A stretch of 64,000 nucleotides of DNA from Cellulomonas humilata (GTDB taxonomy: Bacteria > Actinomycetota > Actinomycetes > Actinomycetales > Cellulomonadaceae), in the NCBI RefSeq assembly GCF_013359775.1, contig NZ_JABMCI010000053.1:39382-103381 (forward strand), in the 5' to 3' direction. The translations under genes were made by a program, and so were the position numbers. The notes beneath the pieces are model-generated. The model searched no databases. It saw only the letters and a list, made by a program, of their open reading frames with translations, and was not told the DNA's origin. Shown one piece after another: positions 9,323 through 18,050 of this stretch; position 1 is the first letter of the stretch; each line of letters begins with the position of its first letter.

Positions 9323-10003
9323 TCAGGCCTCGCGGTGCCGGTGCCCGAGCGCGGCCGCCACCAGCGCCAGCACCCCCGCGAACAGCATCCCCACGCCCAC
9401 GCCCTGCTCGCCCCCGACCTTCAGCAGCAGCGCTCCGACGCCGGCGCCGAGCAGGATCAGCAGCACCGCCAGCGAGCGCCGCGCCCACCCGTCGCCCGCG
9501 CCGCCGGCCAGCCGGCTGTCCGCCGCGAGCCCGGTGAGCGTGGACGTCACGACCACCGTGGTCACGTCCTTGACGGCGAGTCGGCGGGCGCTCGCGGCCT
9601 GGAGCCCCATCGCGACGGCCAGCAGGGCGGTGACGACGAACGCCCACCACGTCCCCTCGACCGGGGTCGCCACGAGCGCGCCCACACCGAGGACGACCGC
9701 GAGCACCCCGGTGGCCGCGAAGGTGCCGCTCGTGCGGTGCGACCAGCCGGCCGGGGCGGTCCGCAGCACGCGTCCGCCGACCGCGGCACCAGCCAGGAAG
9801 CCGACCAGCGCGAGCGCCGGGCCGAGGACGGGCAGGTCGTCGGCACCCGCGAGACCCATGCCGAGGATGACCACGTTGCCGGTCATGTTCGCGGTGAACA
9901 CCCGGTCCAGGCCCAGGTAGCCGACGGCATCGACGATGCCCGTCGTGAACGTCAGAGCCAGCATGAGCACCAGGTGTCGGCGCGCGTCGTCCCAGGTCCT
10001 CAC
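9323..10003 (-). CDS. DUF1275 (YoaK) family membrane protein
   Basis: A 226-aa predicted membrane protein with about six hydrophobic segments and the DUF1275 signature LTFTTGIVDAVGYLGL...VFTANMTGN near the N-terminus. The function of the family is unknown. It runs against the allantoin genes, converging on allB and diverging from the acetamidase gene, so it splits the catabolic cluster into two transcription units. The start is uncertain: the GTG at 10003 gives the usual short tail before the first helix but has no clear ribosome-binding site. Confidence 0.83.
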   Translation of the reverse strand: MRTWDDARRHLVLMLALTFTTGIVDAVGYLGLDRVFTANMTGNVVILGMGLAGADDLPVLGPALALVGFLAGAAVGGRVLRTAPAGWSHRTSGTFAATGVLAVVLGVGALVATPVEGTWWAFVVTALLAVAMGLQAASARRLAVKDVTTVVVTSTLTGLAADSRLAGGAGDGWARRSLAVLLILLGAGVGALLLKVGGEQGVGVGMLFAGVLALVAAALGHRHREA

Positions 10004-10029
10004 CGCGTCATCGTGGGGGTGCAGGACCG

Positions 10030-11100
10030 ATGAGTGCAACGTTGCAGCCGGGCACGGGCCCGATCCGGGCGGCGGCGTACCTGCCGTCGACCCCGCAGAC
10101 CGTCCTGTGGGGACGCCTGCCCTGTGGCGCCGACGAGCCGGTGCTGCGCGTCGCACCCGGCACCGAGGTCACCATCGACACGGTCAGCCACGAGGGCCTG
10201 CTGGACGACCAGGGCAGCGACCCGCTGGCGTGGTTCACCGGCCACGGGGTGGCGCCGGGCGACGTGCTGACCGACGCGATCGAGATCGTCGGGACCCTGA
10301 CCCGCAAGGCCACCGACGGCCCGCACGTGGTGACCGGACCGATCCACGTCGAGGGCGCGCAATCGGGCGACCTGCTGGCGATCACGGTGCTCGAGACCAC
10401 CCCGCGGGTGCCGTACGGGGTCATCTCGAACCGGCACGGCCGCGGCGCGCTGGCCGGTGAGCTGCCACGGGGGCCGGAGAACGTCAGCGTGTTCGCCACG
10501 GTCCGCGGAGACGTCGGGTACCTGCCCGCGGTCGAGGGCGGCGAGCGCCTGATCGAGTTCCCGCTGGCCCCCTTCCTCGGGATCATGGGTGTCGCGGTGG
10601 CCGGCGACGAGCGACCGCACTCCGTGCCGCCCGGTGCGCACGGGGGGAACATCGACATCAACCTGCTCCAGGTGGGCTCCACGCTCTACCTGCCGGTGCA
10701 GGTGCCGGGCGCGCTGGCCTACGTGGGCGACCCGCACTTCGCGCAGGGCGACGGCGAGGTGGCGCTCACCGCGTTGGAGGCCTCCCTGCGGGTCACGCTG
10801 CGCTTCGACGTGGTGCCCGCCGTGGAGGCGCTCGCCCGGTTCGGTCCCTTCGAGGGGCCTCTGGTCGAGACCCCCGAGTACCTGGTGCCTACCGGCATGG
10901 ATCCCGATCTGAACGAAGCGGTGCGCAGGTGCGTCCGGGCCGCGCTCGCCCTGCTGCAGGCCCGGTGGGGGCTCGACGAGCACCTCGCCTACGCGTACCT
11001 GTCGGCGGCCACCGACATCAACATCTCGCAGGTGGTCGACCAGGTCTGCGGGGCCCACGCCCGGATCCGCGTCGCCGACTTCGACGGGCTCGCCCGATGA
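10030..11100 (+). CDS. Acetamidase/formamidase family protein
   Basis: A 356-aa member of the FmdA/AmdA family, zinc-dependent hydrolases that release ammonia from small amides such as formamide and acetamide. Recognisable features are PGTEVTIDTVSHEG (about residue 43), TGPIHVEGAQSGDLLAI (about 107), MGVAVAGDE and GGNIDINLLQVGSTLYLPV (about 209), and GDPHFAQGDGEV (about 236), which carries the usual metal-binding or active-site His, Asp and Glu. In a ureide cluster its substrate may be formamide, oxamate or another amide left after allantoate breakdown. It is the first gene of a tightly overlapping four-gene run; the next ATG overlaps its stop (ATGA). Confidence 0.9.
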   Translation: MSATLQPGTGPIRAAAYLPSTPQTVLWGRLPCGADEPVLRVAPGTEVTIDTVSHEGLLDDQGSDPLAWFTGHGVAPGDVLTDAIEIVGTLTRKATDGPHVVTGPIHVEGAQSGDLLAITVLETTPRVPYGVISNRHGRGALAGELPRGPENVSVFATVRGDVGYLPAVEGGERLIEFPLAPFLGIMGVAVAGDERPHSVPPGAHGGNIDINLLQVGSTLYLPVQVPGALAYVGDPHFAQGDGEVALTALEASLRVTLRFDVVPAVEALARFGPFEGPLVETPEYLVPTGMDPDLNEAVRRCVRAALALLQARWGLDEHLAYAYLSAATDINISQVVDQVCGAHARIRVADFDGLAR

Positions 11101-12584
11101 GCCTGCCCGCGGACCTCCAGGAGGCGTTCGACGCGTACGAGCGCGCGCTGGCGACCGACGACGTCGCGGCCCTGGACGACGCCTTCGCGGCCGGCCCCCG
11201 GACGTTGCGCGGCGACGGCGACGGCCTGCTGGTGGGGCACGACGCCATCAGCGCGTTCCGCAGCACGCGCGGCGGGATCGCCCCCCGGGTGCTGGACCGG
11301 GTGGAGTCCCGGCAGCTCGCGGACGACTGCTGGCTGATCGTCGCGACCTCCCGCTACGAGGGCGGCGGCTCCGGGTTGCAGACGCAGGTGTGGCAGCTCT
11401 CCGAGGGCCGCTGGCGGATCACCGCCGCGCACGTCACCGGCCGGACCCGGAGCTTCGACACCTCGGTGTGGCGCACGGTCGGCGACCCGCTGTACCAGGG
11501 CGCGTTCGACGGTCCGCTGCTCGGTCTGCGCGTGGCGGTCAAGGACGTGTTCGCGGTCCGCGGCTACCGGATCGGTGCGGGCAACCCGACGTGGCTGCGG
11601 GAGGCGGCCCGCGAGCGCGAGCACGCCCCGGCGGTGCTCGACCTGCTCAAGGGCGGGGCGTCCGTCCGTGGCCTGGCCCGCACCGACGAGCTCGCCTACT
11701 CGATCGCGGGCGCCAACCCGCACTACGGCACCCCCGCCAACGGCGCGGTCCCGGGGGCACTCCCGGGCGGCTCGTCCAGCGGGCCCGCGACCGCGGTCGC
11801 CACCGGGCAGGCGGACGTGGGCCTGGCCAGCGACACGGCCGGCTCGGTCCGCGTGCCCGCGAGCTACCAGGGCCTGTGGGGGCTGCGGACCACGCACGGG
11901 CTGGTGCCGCGGCAGGGCATGCTCCCGCTGGCGCCGTCGTTCGACACGGTCGGCTGGCTGACCCGGACGGGTGCGACGCTGGAGCTCGTCGCCGCCTGGT
12001 GCCTCGACGACGACGCCCCGCCGCTGCCGTCGCGCCTGGTCGTGCCCTCGGAGGTCCTGCGTCTGGTCGACCCCGCCACCCGTGAGGCGTTCGAGTCGTG
12101 GGCGCCCGGAACAGTCGAGGAGGTCGAGGTCGGCCCGCTCGACGCGTGGTTCGAGGCGTTCCGCGTGGTGCAGGCCGCCGAGGCGTGGCGCGCGCACGGC
12201 GCCTGGATCGACGCGCACCCGGACGCCGTCGGACCCGGCGTGCGCGAGCGGTTCGCGATCGCGCGGGACGTGACCGCGTCGGACGAGGCCTCCGCCCGGG
12301 CCGAGGTCGACCGGCTCTCCGGGGTGATCCGCGCGATCGTCGACGACGCCGTCCTCGTCCTGCCGACCACCCCAGGTCCGGCCCCCGCCCGGACGGACGA
12401 CCTCGAGCACGTCCGCGCGGCCACCCTGCGGATGACCGCGCTGGCGGGCATCGGCGGCCTGCCGGCGCTCTCCGTCCCCGCGTTGCGCGTGGGACCGGCG
12501 CCCGTCGGCGTCTGCTTCGTCGGCCCCCGCGGCAGCGACCTCTCGCTGATCCGCCTCGCCCGCTCCCTCGGAGGACCCGCATGA
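11097..12584 (+). CDS. AtzH-like domain fused to amidase, possible oxalurate amidohydrolase
   Basis: A 495-aa fusion. Residues 1-125 are a SnoaL-like AtzH/DUF3225 domain (AFDAYERALATDD, SRYEGGGSGLQTQVW). Residues about 135-495 are an amidase-signature hydrolase. Its catalytic elements are visible: lysine in RVAVKDVFAV (about 150), GGSSSGPA (about 225) and the nucleophile-bearing DTAGSVRVPAS (about 247), giving a Ser-cisSer-Lys triad. AtzH-like proteins accompany AtzE-type amidases in cyanurate degradation and in the Klebsiella hpx purine cluster, where a separate DUF3225 protein (HpxZ) and amidase (HpxY, predicted to act on oxalurate) occur together. Here they are one polypeptide next to the enzyme expected to make oxalurate, so that role is a reasonable inference. 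ATGA overlaps join it to both neighbours. Confidence 0.88.
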   Translation: MSLPADLQEAFDAYERALATDDVAALDDAFAAGPRTLRGDGDGLLVGHDAISAFRSTRGGIAPRVLDRVESRQLADDCWLIVATSRYEGGGSGLQTQVWQLSEGRWRITAAHVTGRTRSFDTSVWRTVGDPLYQGAFDGPLLGLRVAVKDVFAVRGYRIGAGNPTWLREAAREREHAPAVLDLLKGGASVRGLARTDELAYSIAGANPHYGTPANGAVPGALPGGSSSGPATAVATGQADVGLASDTAGSVRVPASYQGLWGLRTTHGLVPRQGMLPLAPSFDTVGWLTRTGATLELVAAWCLDDDAPPLPSRLVVPSEVLRLVDPATREAFESWAPGTVEEVEVGPLDAWFEAFRVVQAAEAWRAHGAWIDAHPDAVGPGVRERFAIARDVTASDEASARAEVDRLSGVIRAIVDDAVLVLPTTPGPAPARTDDLEHVRAATLRMTALAGIGGLPALSVPALRVGPAPVGVCFVGPRGSDLSLIRLARSLGGPA

Positions 12585-13789
12585 CCACCCCGGTGAACCC
12601 GCCCGCCCGCCTGCTCATGGGCCCGGGCCCGGTCAACGCCGACCCGCGCGTGCTGCGCGCGCTGTCCACCCCGCTGGTCGGCCAGTACGACCCGGTGATG
12701 ACGGGGTACATGAACGAGACGATGGCCCTGTACCGCGAGGTCTTCGCGACGACCAACGACGCGACCCTGCTGGTCGACGGGACCTCGCGCGCGGGGATCG
12801 AGGCGGCGATCGTGTCTCTGGTGCGTCCGGGCGAGCGCGTCCTGGTCCCGGTGTTCGGGCGGTTCGGGCACCTGCTCGCCGAGATCGCGCTGCGCGCGCA
12901 GGCCGAGGTGCACACCATCGAGGTGCCGTGGGGGCAGGTGTTCCCGGCGTCCGTCATCGAGGAGGCGATCGTGCGGGTGCGCCCGCACCTGCTGGCGGTC
13001 GTGCAGGGCGACACGTCGACGACCATGCTCCAGCCGCTCGACGAGCTCGGGGCGATCTGCCAGAAGCACGGCGTGCTGTTCTACACCGACGCCACCGCGT
13101 CGCTGGGCGGCAACGCGTTCGAGATGGACGCGTGGGGCCTGGACGCCGCCACGGCCGGCCTGCAGAAGTGCCTGTCCGGCCCCTCAGGGAGCGCGCCGAT
13201 CAGCCTGTCGGACAAGGCGGTCGACGTGATCCGGGGACGGCGCCGCATCGAGGCGGGGATCCGTGAGGAGTCCGACGAGGACACCGGCGAACCCGTGCAC
13301 TCCAACTACTTCGACCTCGGCATGATCCTCGACTATTGGGGGCCACGGCGGTTGAACCACCACACCGAGGCGACGAGCATGCTGTACGCCGCCCGCGAGT
13401 GCGCCCGGATCATCCTCGAGGAGGGCCGGCAGGCCGTCATCGACCGGCATGAGCGGGCCGGTCGCGCGATGCTCGCGGGGGTCCGGGGGCTGGGGCTGGG
13501 GGTGTTCGGGGACGTGGCGCACAAGATGCACAACGTGGTCGCGGTCGAGATCCCGGACGGTGTGGACGGGGACGCCGTCCGCGGGGCGCTGCTCCAGGAC
13601 TTCGGCATCGAGATCGGCACGTCGTTCGGCCCGCTGCACGGTCGCGTCTGGCGGATCGGCACCATGGGTCTGAACGCACGGCACGACGCGGTCCTGACCA
13701 CGCTGGCCGCGCTGGAGCAGGTGCTGCGCCGCGCGGGAGCCCAGGTCCCGCCGGGCGGCGGCGTCGACGCAGCGTACGCAGAGCTCTGA
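12581..13789 (+). CDS. pucG: PLP aminotransferase, probable (S)-ureidoglycine-glyoxylate aminotransferase
   Basis: A 402-aa class V aminotransferase of the alanine-glyoxylate/PucG group. It begins with the family motif LLMGPGPVNADPRVLRA. It shows GTSRAGIEAA (about 66), TDATASLGGNAFEMD with the cofactor Asp (about 168) and the PLP lysine in AGLQKCLSGPSG (about 197). In purine catabolism PucG converts ureidoglycine plus glyoxylate to oxalurate plus glycine. The location between an amidase and allantoate amidohydrolase makes this much more likely than alanine-glyoxylate transaminase or a phosphonate enzyme. Its ATG overlaps the upstream stop, and its stop overlaps the next start (TGATG). Confidence 0.87.
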   Translation: MTTPVNPPARLLMGPGPVNADPRVLRALSTPLVGQYDPVMTGYMNETMALYREVFATTNDATLLVDGTSRAGIEAAIVSLVRPGERVLVPVFGRFGHLLAEIALRAQAEVHTIEVPWGQVFPASVIEEAIVRVRPHLLAVVQGDTSTTMLQPLDELGAICQKHGVLFYTDATASLGGNAFEMDAWGLDAATAGLQKCLSGPSGSAPISLSDKAVDVIRGRRRIEAGIREESDEDTGEPVHSNYFDLGMILDYWGPRRLNHHTEATSMLYAARECARIILEEGRQAVIDRHERAGRAMLAGVRGLGLGVFGDVAHKMHNVVAVEIPDGVDGDAVRGALLQDFGIEIGTSFGPLHGRVWRIGTMGLNARHDAVLTTLAALEQVLRRAGAQVPPGGGVDAAYAEL

Positions 13790-15033
13790 TGCTCGACGCC
13801 CCCACCGCCGCCCGTCGCATCATGGCCCGCTGCGACGAGCTCGCCGCATACACGTCGATGACCGGCGGGATCGAGCGCGTCTACCTGTCCCCCGAGCACG
13901 CGCGCGTGAACCGGGTGGCGGCCCGCTGGATGCGCGAGGTGGGCCTCGACACGTGGCAGGACGCGGCCGGCAACCAGTGCGGTCACCTGGCCGGTCGGGA
14001 CCCCGAGGCACCCTCGCTCCTGCTCGGCTCGCACCTGGACACCGTGCGCGACGCCGGCCGGTACGACGGGATCCTCGGCGTGCTCATGGCGATCGAGGTG
14101 GTCCGGGCGCTGCGACCCCAGGCCGCGTCGCTGCGCTTCGGGCTCGACGTCGTGGCGTTCTGGGACGAGGAGGGCGCCCGGTTCGGCACCGCCCTGCTCG
14201 GGTCCTCCGCGATTGCCGGTCGCTGGAACGAGGCGTGGTGGGACCTGACCGACGAGCACGGCACCACGCTGCGCACGGCGTTCGGGGAGTTCGGCCTGGA
14301 CCCGGGGCGCATCGGTGCGGCCGCGCGGACCCCCGACTCGCTGGCGGGGTACCTCGAGGCGCACATCGAGCAGGGACCGGAGCTCGACGACGGCGGCGCT
14401 CCCCTCGGCGTCGTCACCTCGATCGCGAGCGCCCGGCGGTTCGCCGTGCAGATCGACGGCGAGGCCCGGCACGCCGGAGGCGCGCGGTACGAGAAGCGCC
14501 ACGACGCCCTGCTGGGCGCCAGCGAGGTCGCGCTGGCGGTCGAGCGCCTCTGCCGCGCCGAGCACCACATCATCGGGACCGTCGGCCGGCTGGAGACGTT
14601 CCCGGGCGCGGTCAACGTGGTGCCCGGCGAGGCCCGGCTCACGGTGGACCTGCGTGGCGAGCACGACGACGACCGCGACCGCGTGTGGCGCGGCATCACG
14701 TCGGCCATGGACGAGATCGCCGGTCGGCGCGGGCTGACCTGGTCCGCGCGGGAGCTGCACGAGGCGCCCGCGGTCCGGTGCGACACCCTCCTCCAGGACG
14801 TCGTCCGCGCGGGGATCGAGGACACCGGCCGCCGTCACGTCCCGGCCCTGTTCAGCCGTGCGGGGCACGACGCCATGGCCATGGGAGCGGTGACCGGCGT
14901 CGGCATGCTGTTCCTGCGCAACCCCGACGGCATCAGCCACCACCCCGACGAGGACGTCAGCCTGGCCGACGTGGAGACGGGCCTGCGCGCGCTGACTGCG
15001 ACGGTCGAGCACCTGGCCCGCGAGGCCTCCTGA
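13789..15033 (+). CDS. allC: Allantoate amidohydrolase
   Basis: A 414-aa M20/ArgE-type dinuclear metal amidohydrolase of the allantoate amidohydrolase / N-carbamoyl-L-amino-acid hydrolase group. It hydrolyses allantoate to ureidoglycine with release of ammonia and CO2. Metal ligands are visible in LGSHLDTV (about residue 80), GRYDGILGV (about 91), WDEEGARFGTALLGS (about 125), EAHIEQGPELD (about 193) and SRAGHDAMAM (about 357). Its start overlaps the pucG stop, so its product ureidoglycine can pass directly to the aminotransferase. The related beta-ureidopropionase family is the main alternative, but the context favours allantoate. Confidence 0.92.
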   Translation: MLDAPTAARRIMARCDELAAYTSMTGGIERVYLSPEHARVNRVAARWMREVGLDTWQDAAGNQCGHLAGRDPEAPSLLLGSHLDTVRDAGRYDGILGVLMAIEVVRALRPQAASLRFGLDVVAFWDEEGARFGTALLGSSAIAGRWNEAWWDLTDEHGTTLRTAFGEFGLDPGRIGAAARTPDSLAGYLEAHIEQGPELDDGGAPLGVVTSIASARRFAVQIDGEARHAGGARYEKRHDALLGASEVALAVERLCRAEHHIIGTVGRLETFPGAVNVVPGEARLTVDLRGEHDDDRDRVWRGITSAMDEIAGRRGLTWSARELHEAPAVRCDTLLQDVVRAGIEDTGRRHVPALFSRAGHDAMAMGAVTGVGMLFLRNPDGISHHPDEDVSLADVETGLRALTATVEHLAREAS

Positions 15034-15045
15034 GAGAATCGTCCC

Positions 15046-15852
15046 GTGGAACCCCTCGTCTTCGACCCCGTCCCCGACATCCGGCTCATCGCGGTGGACC
15101 TGGACGGGTCCCTGCTCGACGACGAGAAGCGGATCCACGACGACTTCTGGCCGCTGCTCGACCAGCTGGACCGCCGCGGCATCCGCCTGAGCCCGGCGAG
15201 CGGTCGGCAGTACGCCACCCTGCGCCGGCAGTTCGGTCGCGACGAGCTGGTCTACATCGCGGAGAACGGCGCCTACGTGGTGCAGCACGACGAGGAGATC
15301 AGCTCCGACGGCCTCGACCTGGGCACCGCGCGCAAGGCCGTCGAGGTCGTCCGCGCCGCCCGTCACCTCGACCTGGGCGTCGTCCTGTGCGGCAAGCGCT
15401 CGGCCTACGTCGAGCGCACCGACGACGCGTTCCTCGACCATGCGACGCCCTACTACGCGAAGCTCGAGCGGGTCGGCGACCTGACGGAGGTCGACGACGA
15501 GGTGCTGAAGGTCGCGGTCTACGACTTCGGCTCGGCGGCGTCCGGCGCCGGCCCGCTGCTGTCGTCGTTCGATCCGCTGGTCTCGGGCGAGCACTGGGTG
15601 GACGTGATGAGCCCGACCGCCGACAAGGGCCACGCGCTGCGGGCTGTCCAGGCCGCGCTCGGGGTGACCGCCGAGCAGACCATGGTGTTCGGCGACTACT
15701 TCAACGACATCGGCATGCTCGACGCGGCGTACTGGTCGTTCGCCATGGACAACGCACACCCCGACGTCCGCGCGCACGCCCGGTTCGTCGCACCCGCCAA
15801 CACCGCCAACGGCGTGGTCCGGACGATCACCTCGGTGCTGGGGCTGCGATGA
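15046..15852 (+). CDS. HAD-IIB (Cof-type) hydrolase
   Basis: A 268-aa haloacid-dehalogenase phosphatase of the Cof/IIB type. Motif I is IAVDLDGSLLDD (about residue 17, nucleophile Asp and acid Asp), a SPASGRQ segment (about 47) corresponds to motif II, DKGHAL (about 193) carries the motif III lysine, and GDYFNDIGMLDAA (about 212) is motif IV. Such enzymes dephosphorylate sugar phosphates or flavin precursors; the substrate is unknown. It starts with a GTG 12 bp after allC and has only a weak purine-rich ribosome-binding site, so it may be read from the allantoin operon. The next gene overlaps its stop by ATGA. Confidence 0.88.
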   Translation: MEPLVFDPVPDIRLIAVDLDGSLLDDEKRIHDDFWPLLDQLDRRGIRLSPASGRQYATLRRQFGRDELVYIAENGAYVVQHDEEISSDGLDLGTARKAVEVVRAARHLDLGVVLCGKRSAYVERTDDAFLDHATPYYAKLERVGDLTEVDDEVLKVAVYDFGSAASGAGPLLSSFDPLVSGEHWVDVMSPTADKGHALRAVQAALGVTAEQTMVFGDYFNDIGMLDAAYWSFAMDNAHPDVRAHARFVAPANTANGVVRTITSVLGLR

Positions 15853-16379
15853 CCGTCGCCGGCCTGCTGCTCACCCCCGGCTTCGGCGGGAACCGCGACA
15901 GCCCGGCGCTCGTCGCGGTCGAGGCGGCCGTCGCACCGCTGCCCGTGCTGCGGCTCGACCTCCCGAAGACCGCGGCTCCGGCGATCGCGGCGGTCCGGGC
16001 GCAGGCCGAGGCGTTCGCGTCGTCGCTCGGCGTCGGCACCGAGGCCCTGGTGCTCGGCGGCCGCTCGTTCGGCGGCCGCATGTGCTCGATGGCCGTCGCG
16101 CAGGGACTGCCCGCCGCCGGCCTGGTCCTGCTGTCCTACCCGCTGCACCCGCCGGGACGCCCGGACCAGCTCCGCACCGCGCACCTGCCCGACCTCCGCG
16201 TCCCGGTCCTGGCGGTCTCGGGCACCACCGACCCGTTCGGCTCCCCCGACGAGCTCGCCGCCCACCTGTCCGTCATCCCGGGCCCGGTCAGCACGGTCTT
16301 CCTGCCCGGACCCCACCAGCCGACGAGCCACACCGCCGTGGCCGCCGCGGTCCGCGACTGGCTCAGCACGCTCGCGTGA
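15849..16379 (+). CDS. Small alpha/beta hydrolase, KANL3/Tex30-like
   Basis: A compact 176-aa alpha/beta hydrolase related to the dienelactone-hydrolase-like KANL3/Tex30 family. The nucleophile elbow is GGRSFGGRM (Ser about residue 76). SYPLHPPGRPD follows, an aspartate lies in VSGTTDPFGSP (about 121) and the late histidine is in GPHQPTSH (about 154-159). The reaction is unknown for this family. It overlaps the HAD gene by ATGA and so is translationally coupled, and it ends inside a long terminator hairpin that closes the unit. Confidence 0.82.
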   Translation: MTVAGLLLTPGFGGNRDSPALVAVEAAVAPLPVLRLDLPKTAAPAIAAVRAQAEAFASSLGVGTEALVLGGRSFGGRMCSMAVAQGLPAAGLVLLSYPLHPPGRPDQLRTAHLPDLRVPVLAVSGTTDPFGSPDELAAHLSVIPGPVSTVFLPGPHQPTSHTAVAAAVRDWLSTLA

Positions 16380-16414
16380 AGACTTCGTCGCGTTCAGAGC
16401 GACGAAGTCTTCAC
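16376..16414. terminator. Long bidirectional hairpin terminator
   Basis: A perfect 16-bp stem (16376-16391 with 16399-16414, core GAAGACTTCGTCGC) and 7-nt loop begin at the stop codon of the small hydrolase. The next gene points toward it, so it probably terminates both directions. Confidence 0.85.
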
Positions 16415-16433
16415 TCGACGCTCGCCTGACCTG

Positions 16434-16733
16434 TCAGAGCTCGCTCGACCGGTCGGCGTCGGCGCCCTGGACCACCTCGGGGACCACGCCGCGCTCCTCC
16501 AGGACGCGCACGACGAACGAGGCAGCGACCATCGACGCCCCCACCCACGCCGCGATCGAGATGACGGCCTCGAGCCAGCCGTAGACGTCGACCACCCCGA
16601 AGCCGTAGACGTCGACAGCGAACGGAACCGCGTTCACGAGGGCGTAGAACGCCGGAAGGACGACGAGCCTGGCGCCGAGCGCCACGACCACACCGGTCCA
16701 GAGGATGCGGCGCGCGGTCCAGTACGGCGGCAT
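16434..16733 (-). CDS. Small membrane protein of unknown family
   Basis: A 99-aa protein with two clear hydrophobic stretches (about residues 10-35 and 48-75), the first followed by a FAVDVYGFGVVDVYGWLEA segment, and a short acidic cytoplasmic tail. No family is recognised. The ATG at 16733 is chosen over an upstream in-frame start because a strong CGAGGAG site sits 8 nt before it. It converges on the alpha/beta hydrolase gene across a shared terminator. Confidence 0.7.
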   Translation of the reverse strand: MPPYWTARRILWTGVVVALGARLVVLPAFYALVNAVPFAVDVYGFGVVDVYGWLEAVISIAAWVGASMVAASFVVRVLEERGVVPEVVQGADADRSSEL

Positions 16734-16837
16734 GGGGGTGACTCCTCGGTCGGCGGCGGTGCCAGACGTCACGCTAGCGAGCGGAGCGCAGACGCGGGCG
16801 CCATTCGGCGCGACCTCGGGCTGAGATGATCGGCGCC

Positions 16838-17881
16838 ATGGACGCCCTGACCCACCTGCGCTCCGCGTTCGCCCCCGTGCCCGGCTACCTCGACGCGGCC
16901 ACGTGCGGGTTGCCGGCCCGGGCGACCGTGGACGCGATGCGCGACGCCCTGGACACCTGGCAGGCCGGCGACGCCGACCTCGCGGTGTACGACGAGGCGG
17001 TCGCGGCCTCGCGCGCCGCCTTCGCCCGGCTGGTCGGGGTCGACCCCTCGTGGGTGGCGATCGGATCGCAGACGTCCGCGCTGGTCGGCCTGGTCGCGTC
17101 GAGCGTGCCGGACGGCGCCGAGGTGCTCGTGGTCGACGGCGACTTCGCCTCGGTGGTCTTCCCGTTCCTCGCGCACGCCGACCGCGGCGTCACCGTCCGG
17201 CAGGTGCCGCTGGCCGACGAGGTCCGGACGTCGACCCACACCGTCGCGTTCTCGCTGGTGCAGTCGCGCGACGGGCGGATCGCCGACGTCGACGCCATCC
17301 GCACGGCTGCCGCCGCAGCCGGTGCCGTGACCGTCTGCGACGTGACGCAGGCCGCCGGCTGGCTGCCCGTGGACGCGACCGCCTTCGACGTCACCGTCTG
17401 CGCGTCGTACAAGTGGCTGTCCGCCCCGCGCGGCACCGCGTTCCTCACGGTCCGCCCGGACGTGCTCGACCGGCTCCGCCCGACCAGCGCGGGCTGGTAC
17501 GCGGGCGAGGATATCTGGTCGTCGGTCTACGGCCCGCACATGGTGCTCGCCACCGATGCCCGTCGGCTCGACGTGTCCCCCGCCTGGCTCTGCTGGGTGG
17601 GCGCGGTCCCCGCACTGGAGCTCTTCGCCGACGCACCCGCGGACGACGTCCATCGCTACGCGGTCGGCCTCGCGGACGCCTTCCGTGCCGGGCTCAGGCT
17701 GGAGCCCGGGGGCAGCGCGATCGTCGCGCTGCCCGACGACGCGGCGGGTTCCCGGCGGGCCCGGCTCGCCGCGCAGGGAGTCCGTGCGGCCGGCCGCGGC
17801 GGCGGGGTCCGGCTCGCGTTCCACGTCTGGAACGACGCCGACGACGTGGCGCGCGCCGTGGCTGCCCTGAGCAACTCCTGA
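16838..17881 (+). CDS. Aminotransferase class V-fold PLP enzyme
   Basis: A 347-aa fold-type I PLP enzyme of the cysteine desulfurase/kynureninase-like class V group. YLDAATCGLP near residue 18 replaces the usual YLD(N/S)AA start. The cofactor aspartate lies in VCDVTQAAGW (about 168), and the Schiff-base lysine is in ASYKWLSAPRG (about 193). A conserved cysteine on a flexible loop, as needed for a desulfurase, is not evident, so a lyase or aminotransferase role is as likely. Two in-frame ATGs (16826 and 16838) lie close together; the second is taken because it begins the usual short N-terminus, but neither has a good ribosome-binding site. It appears monocistronic. Confidence 0.82.
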   Translation: MDALTHLRSAFAPVPGYLDAATCGLPARATVDAMRDALDTWQAGDADLAVYDEAVAASRAAFARLVGVDPSWVAIGSQTSALVGLVASSVPDGAEVLVVDGDFASVVFPFLAHADRGVTVRQVPLADEVRTSTHTVAFSLVQSRDGRIADVDAIRTAAAAAGAVTVCDVTQAAGWLPVDATAFDVTVCASYKWLSAPRGTAFLTVRPDVLDRLRPTSAGWYAGEDIWSSVYGPHMVLATDARRLDVSPAWLCWVGAVPALELFADAPADDVHRYAVGLADAFRAGLRLEPGGSAIVALPDDAAGSRRARLAAQGVRAAGRGGGVRLAFHVWNDADDVARAVAALSNS

Positions 17882-17899
17882 GGGGAACCTGAGGGTCGA

Positions 17900-17951
17900 T
17901 TCGGGGGTCTCCCTGATATCGCTGGGCCTGCCGACCCCGAAATCCTAGGAT
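17900..17951 (+). promoter_or_regulatory. Possible promoter/operator of the MMPL gene
   Basis: In the 169-bp gap before the MMPL gene, TTCGGGGGTC (17900-17909) and GACCCCGAA (17933-17941) form an inverted repeat. It is followed at once by TAGGAT (17946-17951), a reasonable -10 hexamer. A repressor at the repeat would block this promoter. No convincing -35 is present. Confidence 0.3.
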
Positions 17952-18050
17952 CGCTGTCAGCACCGAGACCGGACCCCGACGTGGTATCTCCCGTCGGGCG
18001 GACCGCACCTTTCGAGTCGTCGTCGACCCCCCTTCTGCAGAGGAACACCC

